This document shows positions 31,275 through 39,988 of a DNA stretch of 64,000 nucleotides, in pieces; within the stretch, counting starts at the first letter, position 1, and the number at the start of each line of letters is the position of its first letter. Position numbers and translations under genes: made by a program. A model generated the notes under the pieces. The model had not been told where the DNA came from, did no database searches, and saw only the letters and a list, made by a program, of their open reading frames with translations. The stretch is from Bryobacteraceae bacterium CoA2 C42 (GTDB lineage: Bacteria; Acidobacteriota; Terriglobia; Bryobacterales; Bryobacteraceae): assembly GCA_019931245.1 (NCBI GenBank), contig JAINDL010000001.1:1-64000 (forward strand), written 5' to 3'.

Positions 31275-32263
31275 AACTTTGGATTAGCATCGCCGTCATC
31301 ACCGCGACCGCCTGGGCCCAGCCGCCCCAGATGAAAAAAGGCAACCGCCCGCCCCGGGTTCCCCGCCCCGGCGTGAGCGACCCCGCGGTGAAGCATCCCA
31401 TGAGCGAGGTAAAGCCCGACGCCGTCTTCAACGTCCCCGGGGTACCCGATTGGCTCGTCATCACCAAGGACGCTGTCTGGGTTTCGAACAAACCCAAGGG
31501 GACGGTTTCGCGGATGGACAGCCGGACCAATCAGGTGACGGCCACCGTCGAAGTCGGCAAACAGCCCTGCAGCGGGATCACCGCGGGATTCGGTTCCATC
31601 TGGGCGCCCCTGTGCGGCGATAAGGCGCTGGCGCGCATCGACGCCAAAACCAACCGGTTGCTCACCACGCTGCCCTACGGCCCGGCCAACTCCGAGGGCG
31701 GACTCGCCGCGAGCAAAAACGCCATCTGGTACCCGACAGATAAAGGGACCCTCCTGCGGATCGACCCGAAGAGGAATACCGTGGTGGCGGAAATCCCGCT
31801 GCCGCCCGGCTCGAACGCGGCCGAGGTGGCGGCCGATGGGAGCGTCTGGGTGACGTCGACCGAAAAAAGCCTGCTCGTCCGGGTCGACCCGAAGACCAAC
31901 AAGGTGGTGGCGGAGATTCCCGTTGGCGACAAGCCGCGCTTCCTGTGCACCGGCGCCGGCTCCGTCTGGACCTACGATCAGGGCAAAGGAACCATCACCC
32001 GCGTCGATATCGCCACCAACAAGGTAGTCGCGACCATCGAAGCCGGTCTGCCGGGCGGCGGCGGCGAGATCGACTATTTCGACGGCTACGTGTGGGTGAC
32101 CTCCTTTGAGCATCCCATTACGAAGATCGACGTGAAGAACAATAAAGTAGTGGGCCAGTGGTCCGGACCGGGCGGCGATGCGATACAGGCCGGCCACGGC
32201 TATGTCTGGCTATCGAATCTGCGCGAACAGAACGTTTGGAAGATCAAGGCGGGTTCCCTCTGA
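31271..32263 (+). CDS. YncE/Vgb-like beta-propeller secreted protein
   Basis: Repeats such as SRMDSRTNQVTATVEVGKQPCSGITAGFGSIW, LRIDPKRNTVVAEIPLP; ATGA overlap. Confidence 0.85.
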   Translation: MKLWISIAVITATAWAQPPQMKKGNRPPRVPRPGVSDPAVKHPMSEVKPDAVFNVPGVPDWLVITKDAVWVSNKPKGTVSRMDSRTNQVTATVEVGKQPCSGITAGFGSIWAPLCGDKALARIDAKTNRLLTTLPYGPANSEGGLAASKNAIWYPTDKGTLLRIDPKRNTVVAEIPLPPGSNAAEVAADGSVWVTSTEKSLLVRVDPKTNKVVAEIPVGDKPRFLCTGAGSVWTYDQGKGTITRVDIATNKVVATIEAGLPGGGGEIDYFDGYVWVTSFEHPITKIDVKNNKVVGQWSGPGGDAIQAGHGYVWLSNLREQNVWKIKAGSL

Positions 32264-32282
32264 AGGTTTACGATAGAGGTGC

Positions 32283-32939
32283 GTGGCTACCGAACTCGCC
32301 CAAGCGATCCAGTTCTTCCTGGTGACGCTCTCGTCGATCTTTTTCCTGGTGGATCCGTTTGCTCTCGTGCCAACGTTTCTGGCGATGACGGCTTCATCCT
32401 CCCAAAGCCACCGGCGGGCGATGGCGCGGCGCGCCTCGTTTACCTGCTTCTTTCTGCTAACCGGCTTCGCCCTGGCGGGCTCGCTGGTCTTCGACGTTCT
32501 CGGCATCACGATGCCAGCCTTCAAGATCGCCGGCGGCATCATCCTGCTGCTGATCGGCATCGACATGGTGCAGGCGCGGCGCCCGGCCACCAACGAAACC
32601 GAAAAGGAGGCCGACGAGGGTGCCCACAAAGCCGACATCGGCATTGTTCCTCTCGGCATGCCGATGCTGGCCGGACCGGGGGCGATTTCAACGGTGATGG
32701 TCCTGATCGGGAGCGCCGAAACGCCCGTCAAATTCGGCCTGGTCATCGCCGCGCTCGCACTCACGGCCGCCGCAGCCTATCTCATTCTCTCCGCCGCCGA
32801 CCGGGTCCGCAAAATGCTCGGCGAGACCGGCATTCACATTCTGAGCCGCATTATGGGCATGCTGCTGATGGCGCTGGCCGTGCAGTTTATGGTGGACGGC
32901 CTGGCGTCGTTGGGATTCGCTACCGGGCGGAGTCGCTAG
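32283..32939 (+). CDS. MarC family membrane protein
   Basis: FFLVDPFALVPTFLAMTA, MPAFKIAGGIILLLIGIDMV, VPLGMPMLAGPGAISTVMVL; GTG start. Confidence 0.92.
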   Translation: MATELAQAIQFFLVTLSSIFFLVDPFALVPTFLAMTASSSQSHRRAMARRASFTCFFLLTGFALAGSLVFDVLGITMPAFKIAGGIILLLIGIDMVQARRPATNETEKEADEGAHKADIGIVPLGMPMLAGPGAISTVMVLIGSAETPVKFGLVIAALALTAAAAYLILSAADRVRKMLGETGIHILSRIMGMLLMALAVQFMVDGLASLGFATGRSR

Positions 32940-33585
32940 CCGGCTCTCCGGCCGCCGGCAACGGAGCCTGCGTCCGCTCCGCGGCCATACTGCGCTGCGC
33001 CAGCAGATTCACTTCGCGAGGCGTGAAGCCAAGCGCGGGGCTGACCAGGTGAGCGGGCGAAAGGCTAGGCTGCGCGATCCCGGCCACGGCGTGCGCCGGA
33101 CTGCCGGTCAGCACGTGGTAGAGTTCATGGGCAACCACGCGGCCCAGGGCCCGGCCGATCATCTCCTGCCGAGCCGCCATCGGCTCACCATTGGCGACGA
33201 CCCGCAACATGTTCCGCACCCGGGCGCAGTCCACTTCCATAAAGGGCAGCATCTCCTGCCCCGTTCGATGGGTCCAGGCGAGAGCATGGGGTCCGCCTGC
33301 CGTAACGCGTGGCGTGGGCGTGTCCATCCGGCATTCCGATTGAAACCGCACCACCACCAAATCCGGAAACGAGTCCTCAGGCCGCATCTTCGCCCGGTCG
33401 ATCCAGGTGAAACGGTAGCCGGTCTCGCCAAAAGCCTGATCAAGTTCCTGCCGGAAGGAGAAAGCTACCTCTCGCGGCATCGGGGAGGGAGCATCAATGA
33501 TCAGAGCAATCGGGGAAGCCAGCGCGCAAACCGACAGGGCGCTCAACAGCACGAATTTGATCCACACAGGGGACCTCTTGTTCAA
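32920..33585 (-). CDS. Small secreted HExxH (zincin-like) protein
   Basis: Signal peptide MNKRSPVWIKFVLLSALSVCALASP; GRVVAHELYHVLTG (HExxH). Confidence 0.65.
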   Translation of the reverse strand: MNKRSPVWIKFVLLSALSVCALASPIALIIDAPSPMPREVAFSFRQELDQAFGETGYRFTWIDRAKMRPEDSFPDLVVVRFQSECRMDTPTPRVTAGGPHALAWTHRTGQEMLPFMEVDCARVRNMLRVVANGEPMAARQEMIGRALGRVVAHELYHVLTGSPAHAVAGIAQPSLSPAHLVSPALGFTPREVNLLAQRSMAAERTQAPLPAAGEPASDSAR

Positions 33586-33655
33586 ACCTGGAAAGTAACG
33601 GGAGAAACGCGCTCCCTGTTCGCCACCAGTCTACTACAGGATTGATTTGCCGTGG

Positions 33656-34192
33656 CTAGGCCGAAACCAGCACCGCTTCGGCGTCCAACACGCTGGCCAG
33701 AGCATGCAGAACCGAAGCAATCCGTACCGCCGCCAACACATTCTCCTCGGCCAATCCCTTCTCGCGCACTACTTTTTCGTGCGAATCGACGCACTTATCG
33801 CAGGCGTTGATGGCGGAAACGGCCAGGCAGAAGAGTTCAAAATCCACGTGGGCGATCCCGTGCGTGCGCAAAACGTTCATGCGCAGGCGGGCCGGCATGG
33901 TGGAGTACTTCTGATTGGTGGTGAGATGGTGAAAGCGGTAGAAGACGTTGTTCATGCCCATGATGGCAGCCGCGGCCTTGGCGGCCTCCACGGCTTCGGG
34001 CGAGAGGTGCTTGGCGGCCTCCGCGGCGATGGCCGTCAGTAGCCGCGGGTTGCGGGCAGCCATGGCGCAAGCCAGCGCCGAGCCCCACGCCTGTTGCGGA
34101 GTCAGGTCAGGCTGCTGCATGACGCTGCTCAGGTTGAGTTTCAAGTCCTTGGCGTAGGCCGGGACGGTTTCCATGAGATGTTCGAGATTCAT
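33656..34192 (-). CDS. ahpD: Alkylhydroperoxidase AhpD-type (carboxymuconolactone decarboxylase family)
   Basis: CLAVSAINACDKCVDSHEKVVREKG (CxxC..H); downstream of ahpC. Confidence 0.88.
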   Translation of the reverse strand: MNLEHLMETVPAYAKDLKLNLSSVMQQPDLTPQQAWGSALACAMAARNPRLLTAIAAEAAKHLSPEAVEAAKAAAAIMGMNNVFYRFHHLTTNQKYSTMPARLRMNVLRTHGIAHVDFELFCLAVSAINACDKCVDSHEKVVREKGLAEENVLAAVRIASVLHALASVLDAEAVLVSA

Positions 34193-34202
34193 AAAAGGAA
34201 TT

Positions 34203-34238
34203 CCAGGCAAGAAAAGAGCGGGCCGTCCTGGCCCGCTC
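34203..34238 (-). terminator. Intrinsic terminator between ahpC and ahpD
   Basis: On the minus strand GAGCGGGCC-aggac-GGCCCGCTC followed by TTTTCTT; 9-bp perfect stem. Confidence 0.75.
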
Positions 34239-34259
34239 GCGTTCTTTTCGGGCGACTGC

Positions 34260-34793
34260 CTAGCTCAGGGTCGGCTGGCCTTTCTCCCAGTTGCAGGGGC
34301 AGAGTTCGTCGGTCTGCAGGGCGTCCAGAACGCGCAAAACCTCTTTGGGGTTCCGGCCCACCGACAGGTCGTTCACGCTGACGAAGCGGATGATGTTCTC
34401 CGGGTCGACGATAAAGGTAGCGCGCTGCGCGGCGCCGATCTTCGGGTCGCGGATGCCGAGCGCGGTGACGAGTTCCGACTTGAAGTCGGACAGCATCGGG
34501 AACGGCAGATCGCGCAGGTCGTCGTGGTGCTTGCGCCAGTTCAGGTGGGTGAACCAGGAGTCGGTCGAACCGCCGAGCACCTGTGCATCCCGGTCCGCGA
34601 ACTCCTTGTTTGCCTTGCCGAATGCCGCGATCTCGGTCGGGCAGACGAAGGTAAAGTCGAGGGGCCAGAAAAAGTAGACCTTCCACTTACCCGGGTAGGA
34701 GTCCTGATGGATCTCCGCGAACTCTTTGCCCTGTTCGAGGCTGACGGCGGCGTTCAGATGAAACGCCGGAAACTTCTCTCCAACTCCAAGCAT
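34260..34793 (-). CDS. ahpC: Peroxiredoxin, alkyl hydroperoxide reductase subunit C
   Basis: KVYFFWPLDFTFVCPTEIAAF; C-terminal LCPCNWEKGQPTL. Confidence 0.93.
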   Translation of the reverse strand: MLGVGEKFPAFHLNAAVSLEQGKEFAEIHQDSYPGKWKVYFFWPLDFTFVCPTEIAAFGKANKEFADRDAQVLGGSTDSWFTHLNWRKHHDDLRDLPFPMLSDFKSELVTALGIRDPKIGAAQRATFIVDPENIIRFVSVNDLSVGRNPKEVLRVLDALQTDELCPCNWEKGQPTLS

Positions 34794-34806
34794 GCGTGCT
34801 TATCTC

Positions 34807-35244
34807 CTAAGTAGATTGGGAAGCGCAATCCGGACAAAGTCCGTGCGCCTCCATAATGAAGCGGTTGACCCGGAATCCGGGTGGCAACGGCTGTTGTAAA
34901 TGTATTGCCTCGCTGCCTTCGGCCGGAAGGTCGAACATCATCCGGCATACGGTGCAGACAAAATGATGATGGGGCTCCGGGTTCGCCTCCAAACGCAGCG
35001 ATCCGTGGTGCAAACTCGCCTCCCCAATCAGACCTCGATCGAGAAAGGTGTGGATGTTGCGGTAAACGGTCCCCAGCGAAATGGAGGGAATCTCCCGCCG
35101 AACCCTCTCATACAGAGACTCCGGGCTGGGATGATCCGTTGCTTCAAGCAGGGCCCGAAAAAGCACCTGCCGTTGATGGGTGCAGGGCAACCCTGCCGCC
35201 ACGCAATGAGCACGAAACCAATCCATCCGCTGCTCTACGTCCAT
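34807..35244 (-). CDS. Fur-family transcriptional regulator (PerR-type by context)
   Basis: LPCTHQRQVLFRALLEATDHPSPESLYERVRREIPSISLGTVYRNIHTFLDRGLI, PHHHFVCTVCRMMFDL, LCPDC. Confidence 0.9.
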   Translation of the reverse strand: MDVEQRMDWFRAHCVAAGLPCTHQRQVLFRALLEATDHPSPESLYERVRREIPSISLGTVYRNIHTFLDRGLIGEASLHHGSLRLEANPEPHHHFVCTVCRMMFDLPAEGSEAIHLQQPLPPGFRVNRFIMEAHGLCPDCASQST

Positions 35245-35293
35245 TCTCTTCTGTGGATGCAGCAGGGGTGACGATCGATGCAGTTTTCTACCA

Positions 35294-35312
35294 GATGAGA
35301 ATAGTTCCTATC
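35294..35312. promoter_or_regulatory. Candidate Fur/PerR-type operator upstream of the regulator-ahpC-ahpD genes
   Basis: Imperfect 19-bp inverted repeat GATgaGAAtagTTCctATC about 50 nt upstream of the Fur-family start. Confidence 0.45.
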
Positions 35313-35883
35313 GGGTTGCCGCCAGGGCCTGGGTCATCTCCATGAGGGGCAAGCCGGAGGCGGCTCCGGCGCTCAACGCCGCGGCGAACTCAGCATCGGC
35401 AAGGCCGGCAAAGCGCTTCCAGCGCGCCGGTCCATATACCTCCCGCCAGAGGTCCAAATCGAGAATTCCCAGGGGATCGACGCCCTCATGATGCGCCTCA
35501 CGGCTCGACACGGGAGCCGGTAGATCTTCAATGAAGCGCATCGCTGCCCAAATTTGCGGCCGTCCGAAGGCGCACGAGAGAAACCGCCCCCGCCAGATGG
35601 GTTCGTTTCGCCGTTCCCGAATGTGCCGCCAGAGCGCATACTCCCGGTTCACCTGAGCCATGGCGCGCGACAGCGCCGGCGCCGTGACCGGCAGCACCAG
35701 CAGATGGACGGCGTCCGGAGCGAGCGCGTAGCCCAACACGGACAGATGATGCCGCGCCGCGGACCGGCCGAGCACGTAGAGGTAGGCGTGGTAGTCGTCG
35801 GCGCGCCCAAACGCCGGCGCCACCGCGGGTTGGCGGATATAGTGGGGGAAGAAAGGAAGGGTGATCCGGCGCGCTCTGGCCAT
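35308..35883 (-). CDS. REP-associated/IS200-like (Y1) transposase homologue with degenerate catalytic motif
   Basis: LPFFPHYIRQPAVAPAFGRADDYHAYLYVL...GYALAPDAVHLLVLP...VNREYALWRHIRERRNEPIWRGRFLSCAF follows the RAYT/Y1 layout, but the usual HVH is AVH. Confidence 0.7.
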   Translation of the reverse strand: MARARRITLPFFPHYIRQPAVAPAFGRADDYHAYLYVLGRSAARHHLSVLGYALAPDAVHLLVLPVTAPALSRAMAQVNREYALWRHIRERRNEPIWRGRFLSCAFGRPQIWAAMRFIEDLPAPVSSREAHHEGVDPLGILDLDLWREVYGPARWKRFAGLADAEFAAALSAGAASGLPLMEMTQALAATR

Positions 35884-35921
35884 GTACGGTGACAGTGGCG
35901 GCCCGAGCGCGCGGTTCTCAC

Positions 35922-37154
35922 TTATTTCGTTTTTTTCGGCCTGCGGTAGGCCCGGAAAAGCCGGCCAAGCACCTTCAGCGCCTGGTCGACTTCTTTCTCG
36001 GTTACGATGTAGGGCGGCAGGAAGCGCAGGACGGTGTCGTGGGTGCAGTTGAACAGGACGCCCTGTTCGATGCCCTGCATGACGTAGTCTTTGCCGGGAT
36101 GGTCGAGTTCGACGCCGATCATGAGGCCGTGGCCGCGCACCTCTTTGATGAACTTGTGGCGGGCCTGGAGGTCGCGGAGTCCGGCGCGGAAGTACTCGCC
36201 CACGCGGTTGATCTGCGGCAGGAGTTCGTCGAGGATATCGAGAAACTCGAGCGCGACCGCCGAAGAGAGCACATTGCCGCCGAACGTCGTCCCGTGCATG
36301 CCGGGCTTAATGGCCGCCGCCGCGCGTTCGTTCGTCAGAATCACCCCCATCGGCAGACCGCAGGAGAGCGGCTTGGCCGTCACCATCACGTCCGGCTTCA
36401 CTTCGGGAGCAATCAGGCTGTGCGACCAGTACTGGCCGGTCCGCCCCACGCCGCACTGAATGGCGTCGAACACGAGGAGAGCGTTGTAACGGTCGGCGAG
36501 GCGCCGGGCCGTCCGCAGGAACTCGGGCTGCATCGGATGGATGCCTCCTTCGCCCTGGATGCCTTCGATCACGATGCCGCTCGTGCGTTCACTGAAGGCC
36601 GCTTCAAGAGCGGCGATATCGTTGGCCGGAATCCACCGCGGCCCCGGCAGCAGCGGTTCAAAGTCCTTGCGGTACTTCGGCTGGCCCGTGATCGAAATTG
36701 CCCCGATGGTCCGTCCGTGGAAGGAGTTATCGAGCGCGATAATCTCCGGCCGCTCCGGCCCCGCGTGCGCCCGCAGGATCTTGATCGCCCCTTCCATCGA
36801 CTCGGCGCCCGAGTTGGTAAAGAATACGCGATCGAGCCCCGAGATCTCGCACAGCCGCTGCGCGAGCTTGCCGGTGTACTCGTGATAGTAGAGATTCGAG
36901 GTGTGCAGCAGCAGGGCGGCCTGCTTCTGAATCACCTTCGTAATGCGCGGGTGGGCGTGGCCCAGGGCGTTGACGCCGATGCCGCTGAGCAGGTCGAGAT
37001 ACTTCCGGTTATCGAGACCGTAGAGGTAGCAGCCCTTGCCGCGTCGCAGCGCCAGCGGATATCGGGCGTAAGTGGGCATCACATATTGGCGCTCCAACTC
37101 CATCCACTGCTGCGACTCTGTCAACTCGGCTACTGCATCTTTAGTTTCAACCAC
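35922..37154 (-). CDS. Class III aminotransferase (acetylornithine/ornithine aminotransferase-like)
   Basis: YLDLLSGIGVNALGHAHPRI, FFTNSGAESMEGAIKILR, FDAIQCGVGRTGQYW, PDVMVTAKPLSCGLPMGV. Confidence 0.9.
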   Translation of the reverse strand: MVETKDAVAELTESQQWMELERQYVMPTYARYPLALRRGKGCYLYGLDNRKYLDLLSGIGVNALGHAHPRITKVIQKQAALLLHTSNLYYHEYTGKLAQRLCEISGLDRVFFTNSGAESMEGAIKILRAHAGPERPEIIALDNSFHGRTIGAISITGQPKYRKDFEPLLPGPRWIPANDIAALEAAFSERTSGIVIEGIQGEGGIHPMQPEFLRTARRLADRYNALLVFDAIQCGVGRTGQYWSHSLIAPEVKPDVMVTAKPLSCGLPMGVILTNERAAAAIKPGMHGTTFGGNVLSSAVALEFLDILDELLPQINRVGEYFRAGLRDLQARHKFIKEVRGHGLMIGVELDHPGKDYVMQGIEQGVLFNCTHDTVLRFLPPYIVTEKEVDQALKVLGRLFRAYRRPKKTK

Positions 37155-37948
37155 TCGACCATTTTCTCCTTGTAGTTTTGGTAAGCCGGAACCCTCTCCC
37201 AGGGGCCAACGCCGTGGGGAGCATCCGGGACGGGGAACACTTCACACGAAGCACCCACAGCTTTCATCTTCGCGCACATCGACGTCGATTGGGCGAACGG
37301 CACGGCATCGTCCCTGGTGCCGTGGATGAACAGAATTGGCGGCATGTCCCGTTTGGCGTAGGTAATGCCCGAGGCCTCCCGCATCCTGGCCAGCTCCGGG
37401 GGCGTCAGCCCGGTAACGCCAAGCAGTTGCGTGACATTTTTGCCGGGCGAACCGAGCAGTTTCGACCGGGCTTCGAGATCGGTCGGGCAGTAGAAACACA
37501 CCACGGCCGCCACCCGCGTGGCCGGGGTATGGCGCGCGCCGGCCAGCGCAACCAGGTGGCCGCCGGCGCTCTCGCCCATCAGCGCGATGCGCGCCGGGTC
37601 TACCTTGTACGCCCCGGCGTTGCGCTTCACCCACACGATCGCCGCGTTCACATCCTCGAGCGCCGCCGGATGCTGGAACCGCGGGCTGAGCCGGTAGTTG
37701 ATGGTGAACCACGCAAAACCGCCCCGAATCAGGGGCGGAAACAGCGGCGGTACGTAGGTGTTCTTATCGCCGGCCTCCCAGCCGCCGCCGTGCACCACGA
37801 TGACGGTCGGAAACGGCCCCGGCCCCTCCGGCACCCAGGCGTCGAGCGTCAACGGAAAGCCGTCCGGACGCGCAAATTCGATATCCCGGCGAAACTCGCC
37901 GGAGGCGGAAAACAGGCTCACACTCAGGAAAGCAACGAGGAGACGCAT
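37130..37948 (-). CDS. Secreted alpha/beta hydrolase (esterase/lipase)
   Basis: TVIVVHGGGWEAGDK (HGGGW), ALMGESAGGHLVAL (GxSxG); trimmed to MRLLVAFLSVSLFSASG; overlaps the next gene by 25 nt. Confidence 0.88.
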   Translation of the reverse strand: MRLLVAFLSVSLFSASGEFRRDIEFARPDGFPLTLDAWVPEGPGPFPTVIVVHGGGWEAGDKNTYVPPLFPPLIRGGFAWFTINYRLSPRFQHPAALEDVNAAIVWVKRNAGAYKVDPARIALMGESAGGHLVALAGARHTPATRVAAVVCFYCPTDLEARSKLLGSPGKNVTQLLGVTGLTPPELARMREASGITYAKRDMPPILFIHGTRDDAVPFAQSTSMCAKMKAVGASCEVFPVPDAPHGVGPWERVPAYQNYKEKMVEWLKLKMQ

Positions 37949-37967
37949 GATGGAAACTCTCAAAGCA

Positions 37968-38142
37968 TAGCGCACAGGCTGTAGTCCGTTGTGCGCGTTT
38001 CTTACAAGCGCACAGGCGGTGCAGGCCCGGCACCTCCTGCGGGCCGAAGCAAGTCCGTTGTGCGCGTTTCTTCCAAGCGCACAGGCGGTGCAGGCCCGGC
38101 ACCTCCTGCCGGGCCGAAGCGAGTCCGTTGTGCGCGTTTCTT
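37968..38142. repeat. Tandem ~70-bp hairpin-containing repeat (partial-full-full-partial), REP/BIME-like
   Basis: agtccgttgtgcgcgtttctt..aagcgcacaggcggtgcaggcccggcacctcctg(c)cgggccgaagc starts at 37983, 38052 and 38122 (last copy partial). Internal hairpins TGTGCGC/GCGCACA and GCCCGGC-ACCTCCT-GCCGGGC. Confidence 0.9.
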
Positions 38143-38167
38143 AAAATCAAGCCGATACAATAAGGGG

Positions 38168-38824
38168 TTGCAGATTACGATCTCCAAAGAGAACTATCTC
38201 AAAGCGATCGCCGAAGCCGAGGCCGACGGCGAATTCGTCATCGCCGCCACCCTGGCGCGCTGGCTGCACGTCTCCGCCCCCGCCGTCACCATGGCCATCC
38301 GCCGCCTGAAGCGGGATGGCTGCATTCGCGTCGAAGCCGACGGCCGCCTCTGCCTCACCACCGCTGGCCGCGACATCGCCAACCGCCTCCTCCACCGCCA
38401 CTACCTCATCGAACGAATGCTCGCCGAAGTCTTCGGCATGGAGTGGTACAAGGTCCACGACGAGGCCGAACAGCTCGAACACGCCGTTTCCGCCGATTTC
38501 GAAAAGAAGCTTGCCGAGAAACTCGGGGCGCAGGCCGACTGCCCCCACGGCCACGGCCTGCTCGCCGAAACCCGCGAACAGCGGCGCGCCCGGGGCCTCG
38601 TGCCGCTCAACGAACTGCCCGCCGGCGCCCGCGCCACGGTCGTCAGCGTCTTTGAGCGCGACCGCAAGCTGCTCGAGTATCTCGACGGGCTCGGTATCCG
38701 GCCCGCGGCGGCCCTCGTACTGGCGGCGCGCAAAGACGAACAAACCCTGTCGGTGCGCGTCGGCGGAGACCGCGAAGTCGCCCTCGGCCTCGCCGACGCC
38801 GGACGCGTCTGGGTGCGCCGGTAG
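38168..38824 (+). CDS. DtxR/MntR family metal-dependent regulator
   Basis: ISKENYLKAIAEAEADGEFVIAATLARWLHVSAPAVTMAIRRLKRDGCI, CPHGHGLLAE; TTG start. Confidence 0.88.
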   Translation: MQITISKENYLKAIAEAEADGEFVIAATLARWLHVSAPAVTMAIRRLKRDGCIRVEADGRLCLTTAGRDIANRLLHRHYLIERMLAEVFGMEWYKVHDEAEQLEHAVSADFEKKLAEKLGAQADCPHGHGLLAETREQRRARGLVPLNELPAGARATVVSVFERDRKLLEYLDGLGIRPAAALVLAARKDEQTLSVRVGGDREVALGLADAGRVWVRR

Positions 38825-38909
38825 CCCCTCCGCTCCGCCGCCAGCCGAGCCCGCACAGCAATATTTCGTCCCGGTGAGAGAGCCGCCGCCTCCCGCCGAC
38901 TTCATCGGT

Positions 38910-39920
38910 ATGCGCTCTTTACTCTTTCTGCTCTCCGCCCCCATCATCCTCGCGCAAAACCTCGCGCAAAACGCACCCCCGCCCATCGCCGTCTACCTCG
39001 CCCTCACCCCCCGCCAGACCACCGAAATCGCCCGAAACCTGCTCGACTACGGCGCATATCTGAACCAGGCGGGCAAACGTTCGCTTACCGTCTGGCGGGA
39101 GATTGCCGAAGAACGCCGTCGCGAGCCCCTCGCCCCCCTGGCCCTTGGGCTCCGCTTCGCCGAGCTGGTCACCATCAAACGCGAGACCGCCGAACGGGAG
39201 CGCGCCGTCACCGCCCGCCAGTTGGCACTCCTGACCCCGGACCAAAGCACGCGCCTGCAAAACCTGATCGAGGCCGACCGGCTGAGTAATCAGCTCGCCC
39301 CGGAAGCGCACAGGCTTTTGCTGATGCCCGTGCGCTTCGGCCTCCAACCGTTCCCCGACTTGTCCTTGCTGCCGGCTAACGTCCCGCCGGCGCCCCCCCG
39401 CCAGCCCGCCGCCCGGCGCGCCGCGGAAGACCCCACCTCGCTCGAACGGTTTCTCGAACTCTCGCCCGAACAGATCACCCGCTATCGCGCCAACCAGGAC
39501 GCCTACAGCAGCGCGGTCGCTCCGGAGCACCAAACCACGGCCTGGAGCGAGAGCTGCAGCGCCCTGGCCGACTCTCCCCTCAACCCGCTCCGGATCGGTC
39601 TGGCCGTGGCCCGTGTCTACGCGGACTTGCGCGCGGTCCGCGAGCGGGGCCTCACCCTGGTGGCCGCCAACCGGGCCCTGTTGACGCCGCCGCAGCTGGA
39701 GCGGCTCGGCCTCCTCGAACAGGCCTCCGAGTTGTGGCCCGTCGTCTCCACGGCGGCGGCGCAGGGATTTCTCGAGTCGGCCGGCGGACCCGGGCCGTTC
39801 CTCTTTACCCTGGATGTCACGCCCGAAAACGGCTTTCGGCCAACGGACCTCCCCATCTTCACCGAACCCTTCTACAATCTCCTCGACAGCACCGACTGCA
39901 CGGGCGTGCCGCCCCGCTAA
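38910..39920 (+). CDS. Secreted protein with LTxxQ-like (Spy/CpxP-type) motifs
   Basis: Trimmed to ATG 38910 (MRSLLFLLSAPIILAQ); LTPRQ, LTPDQ, LSPEQ, LTPPQ motifs. Confidence 0.6.
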   Translation: MRSLLFLLSAPIILAQNLAQNAPPPIAVYLALTPRQTTEIARNLLDYGAYLNQAGKRSLTVWREIAEERRREPLAPLALGLRFAELVTIKRETAERERAVTARQLALLTPDQSTRLQNLIEADRLSNQLAPEAHRLLLMPVRFGLQPFPDLSLLPANVPPAPPRQPAARRAAEDPTSLERFLELSPEQITRYRANQDAYSSAVAPEHQTTAWSESCSALADSPLNPLRIGLAVARVYADLRAVRERGLTLVAANRALLTPPQLERLGLLEQASELWPVVSTAAAQGFLESAGGPGPFLFTLDVTPENGFRPTDLPIFTEPFYNLLDSTDCTGVPPR

Positions 39921-39988
39921 ACGGCACGGCGCGGGCGCAGAGCACCTCGCCAGCCAACCTCCCAACCCCGGTGGTGTAGCGTATTCTT

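Noticed and set aside
35308-35883. Complete insertion sequence
   Set aside because: No flanking IS ends or second ORF identifiable, and catalytic HUH is lost; reported as a single degenerate RAYT-like gene instead.
37968-38142. CRISPR array
   Set aside because: Repeat units are contiguous (about 70 bp) without unique spacers; only about two full copies; internal hairpins fit REP-like elements better.
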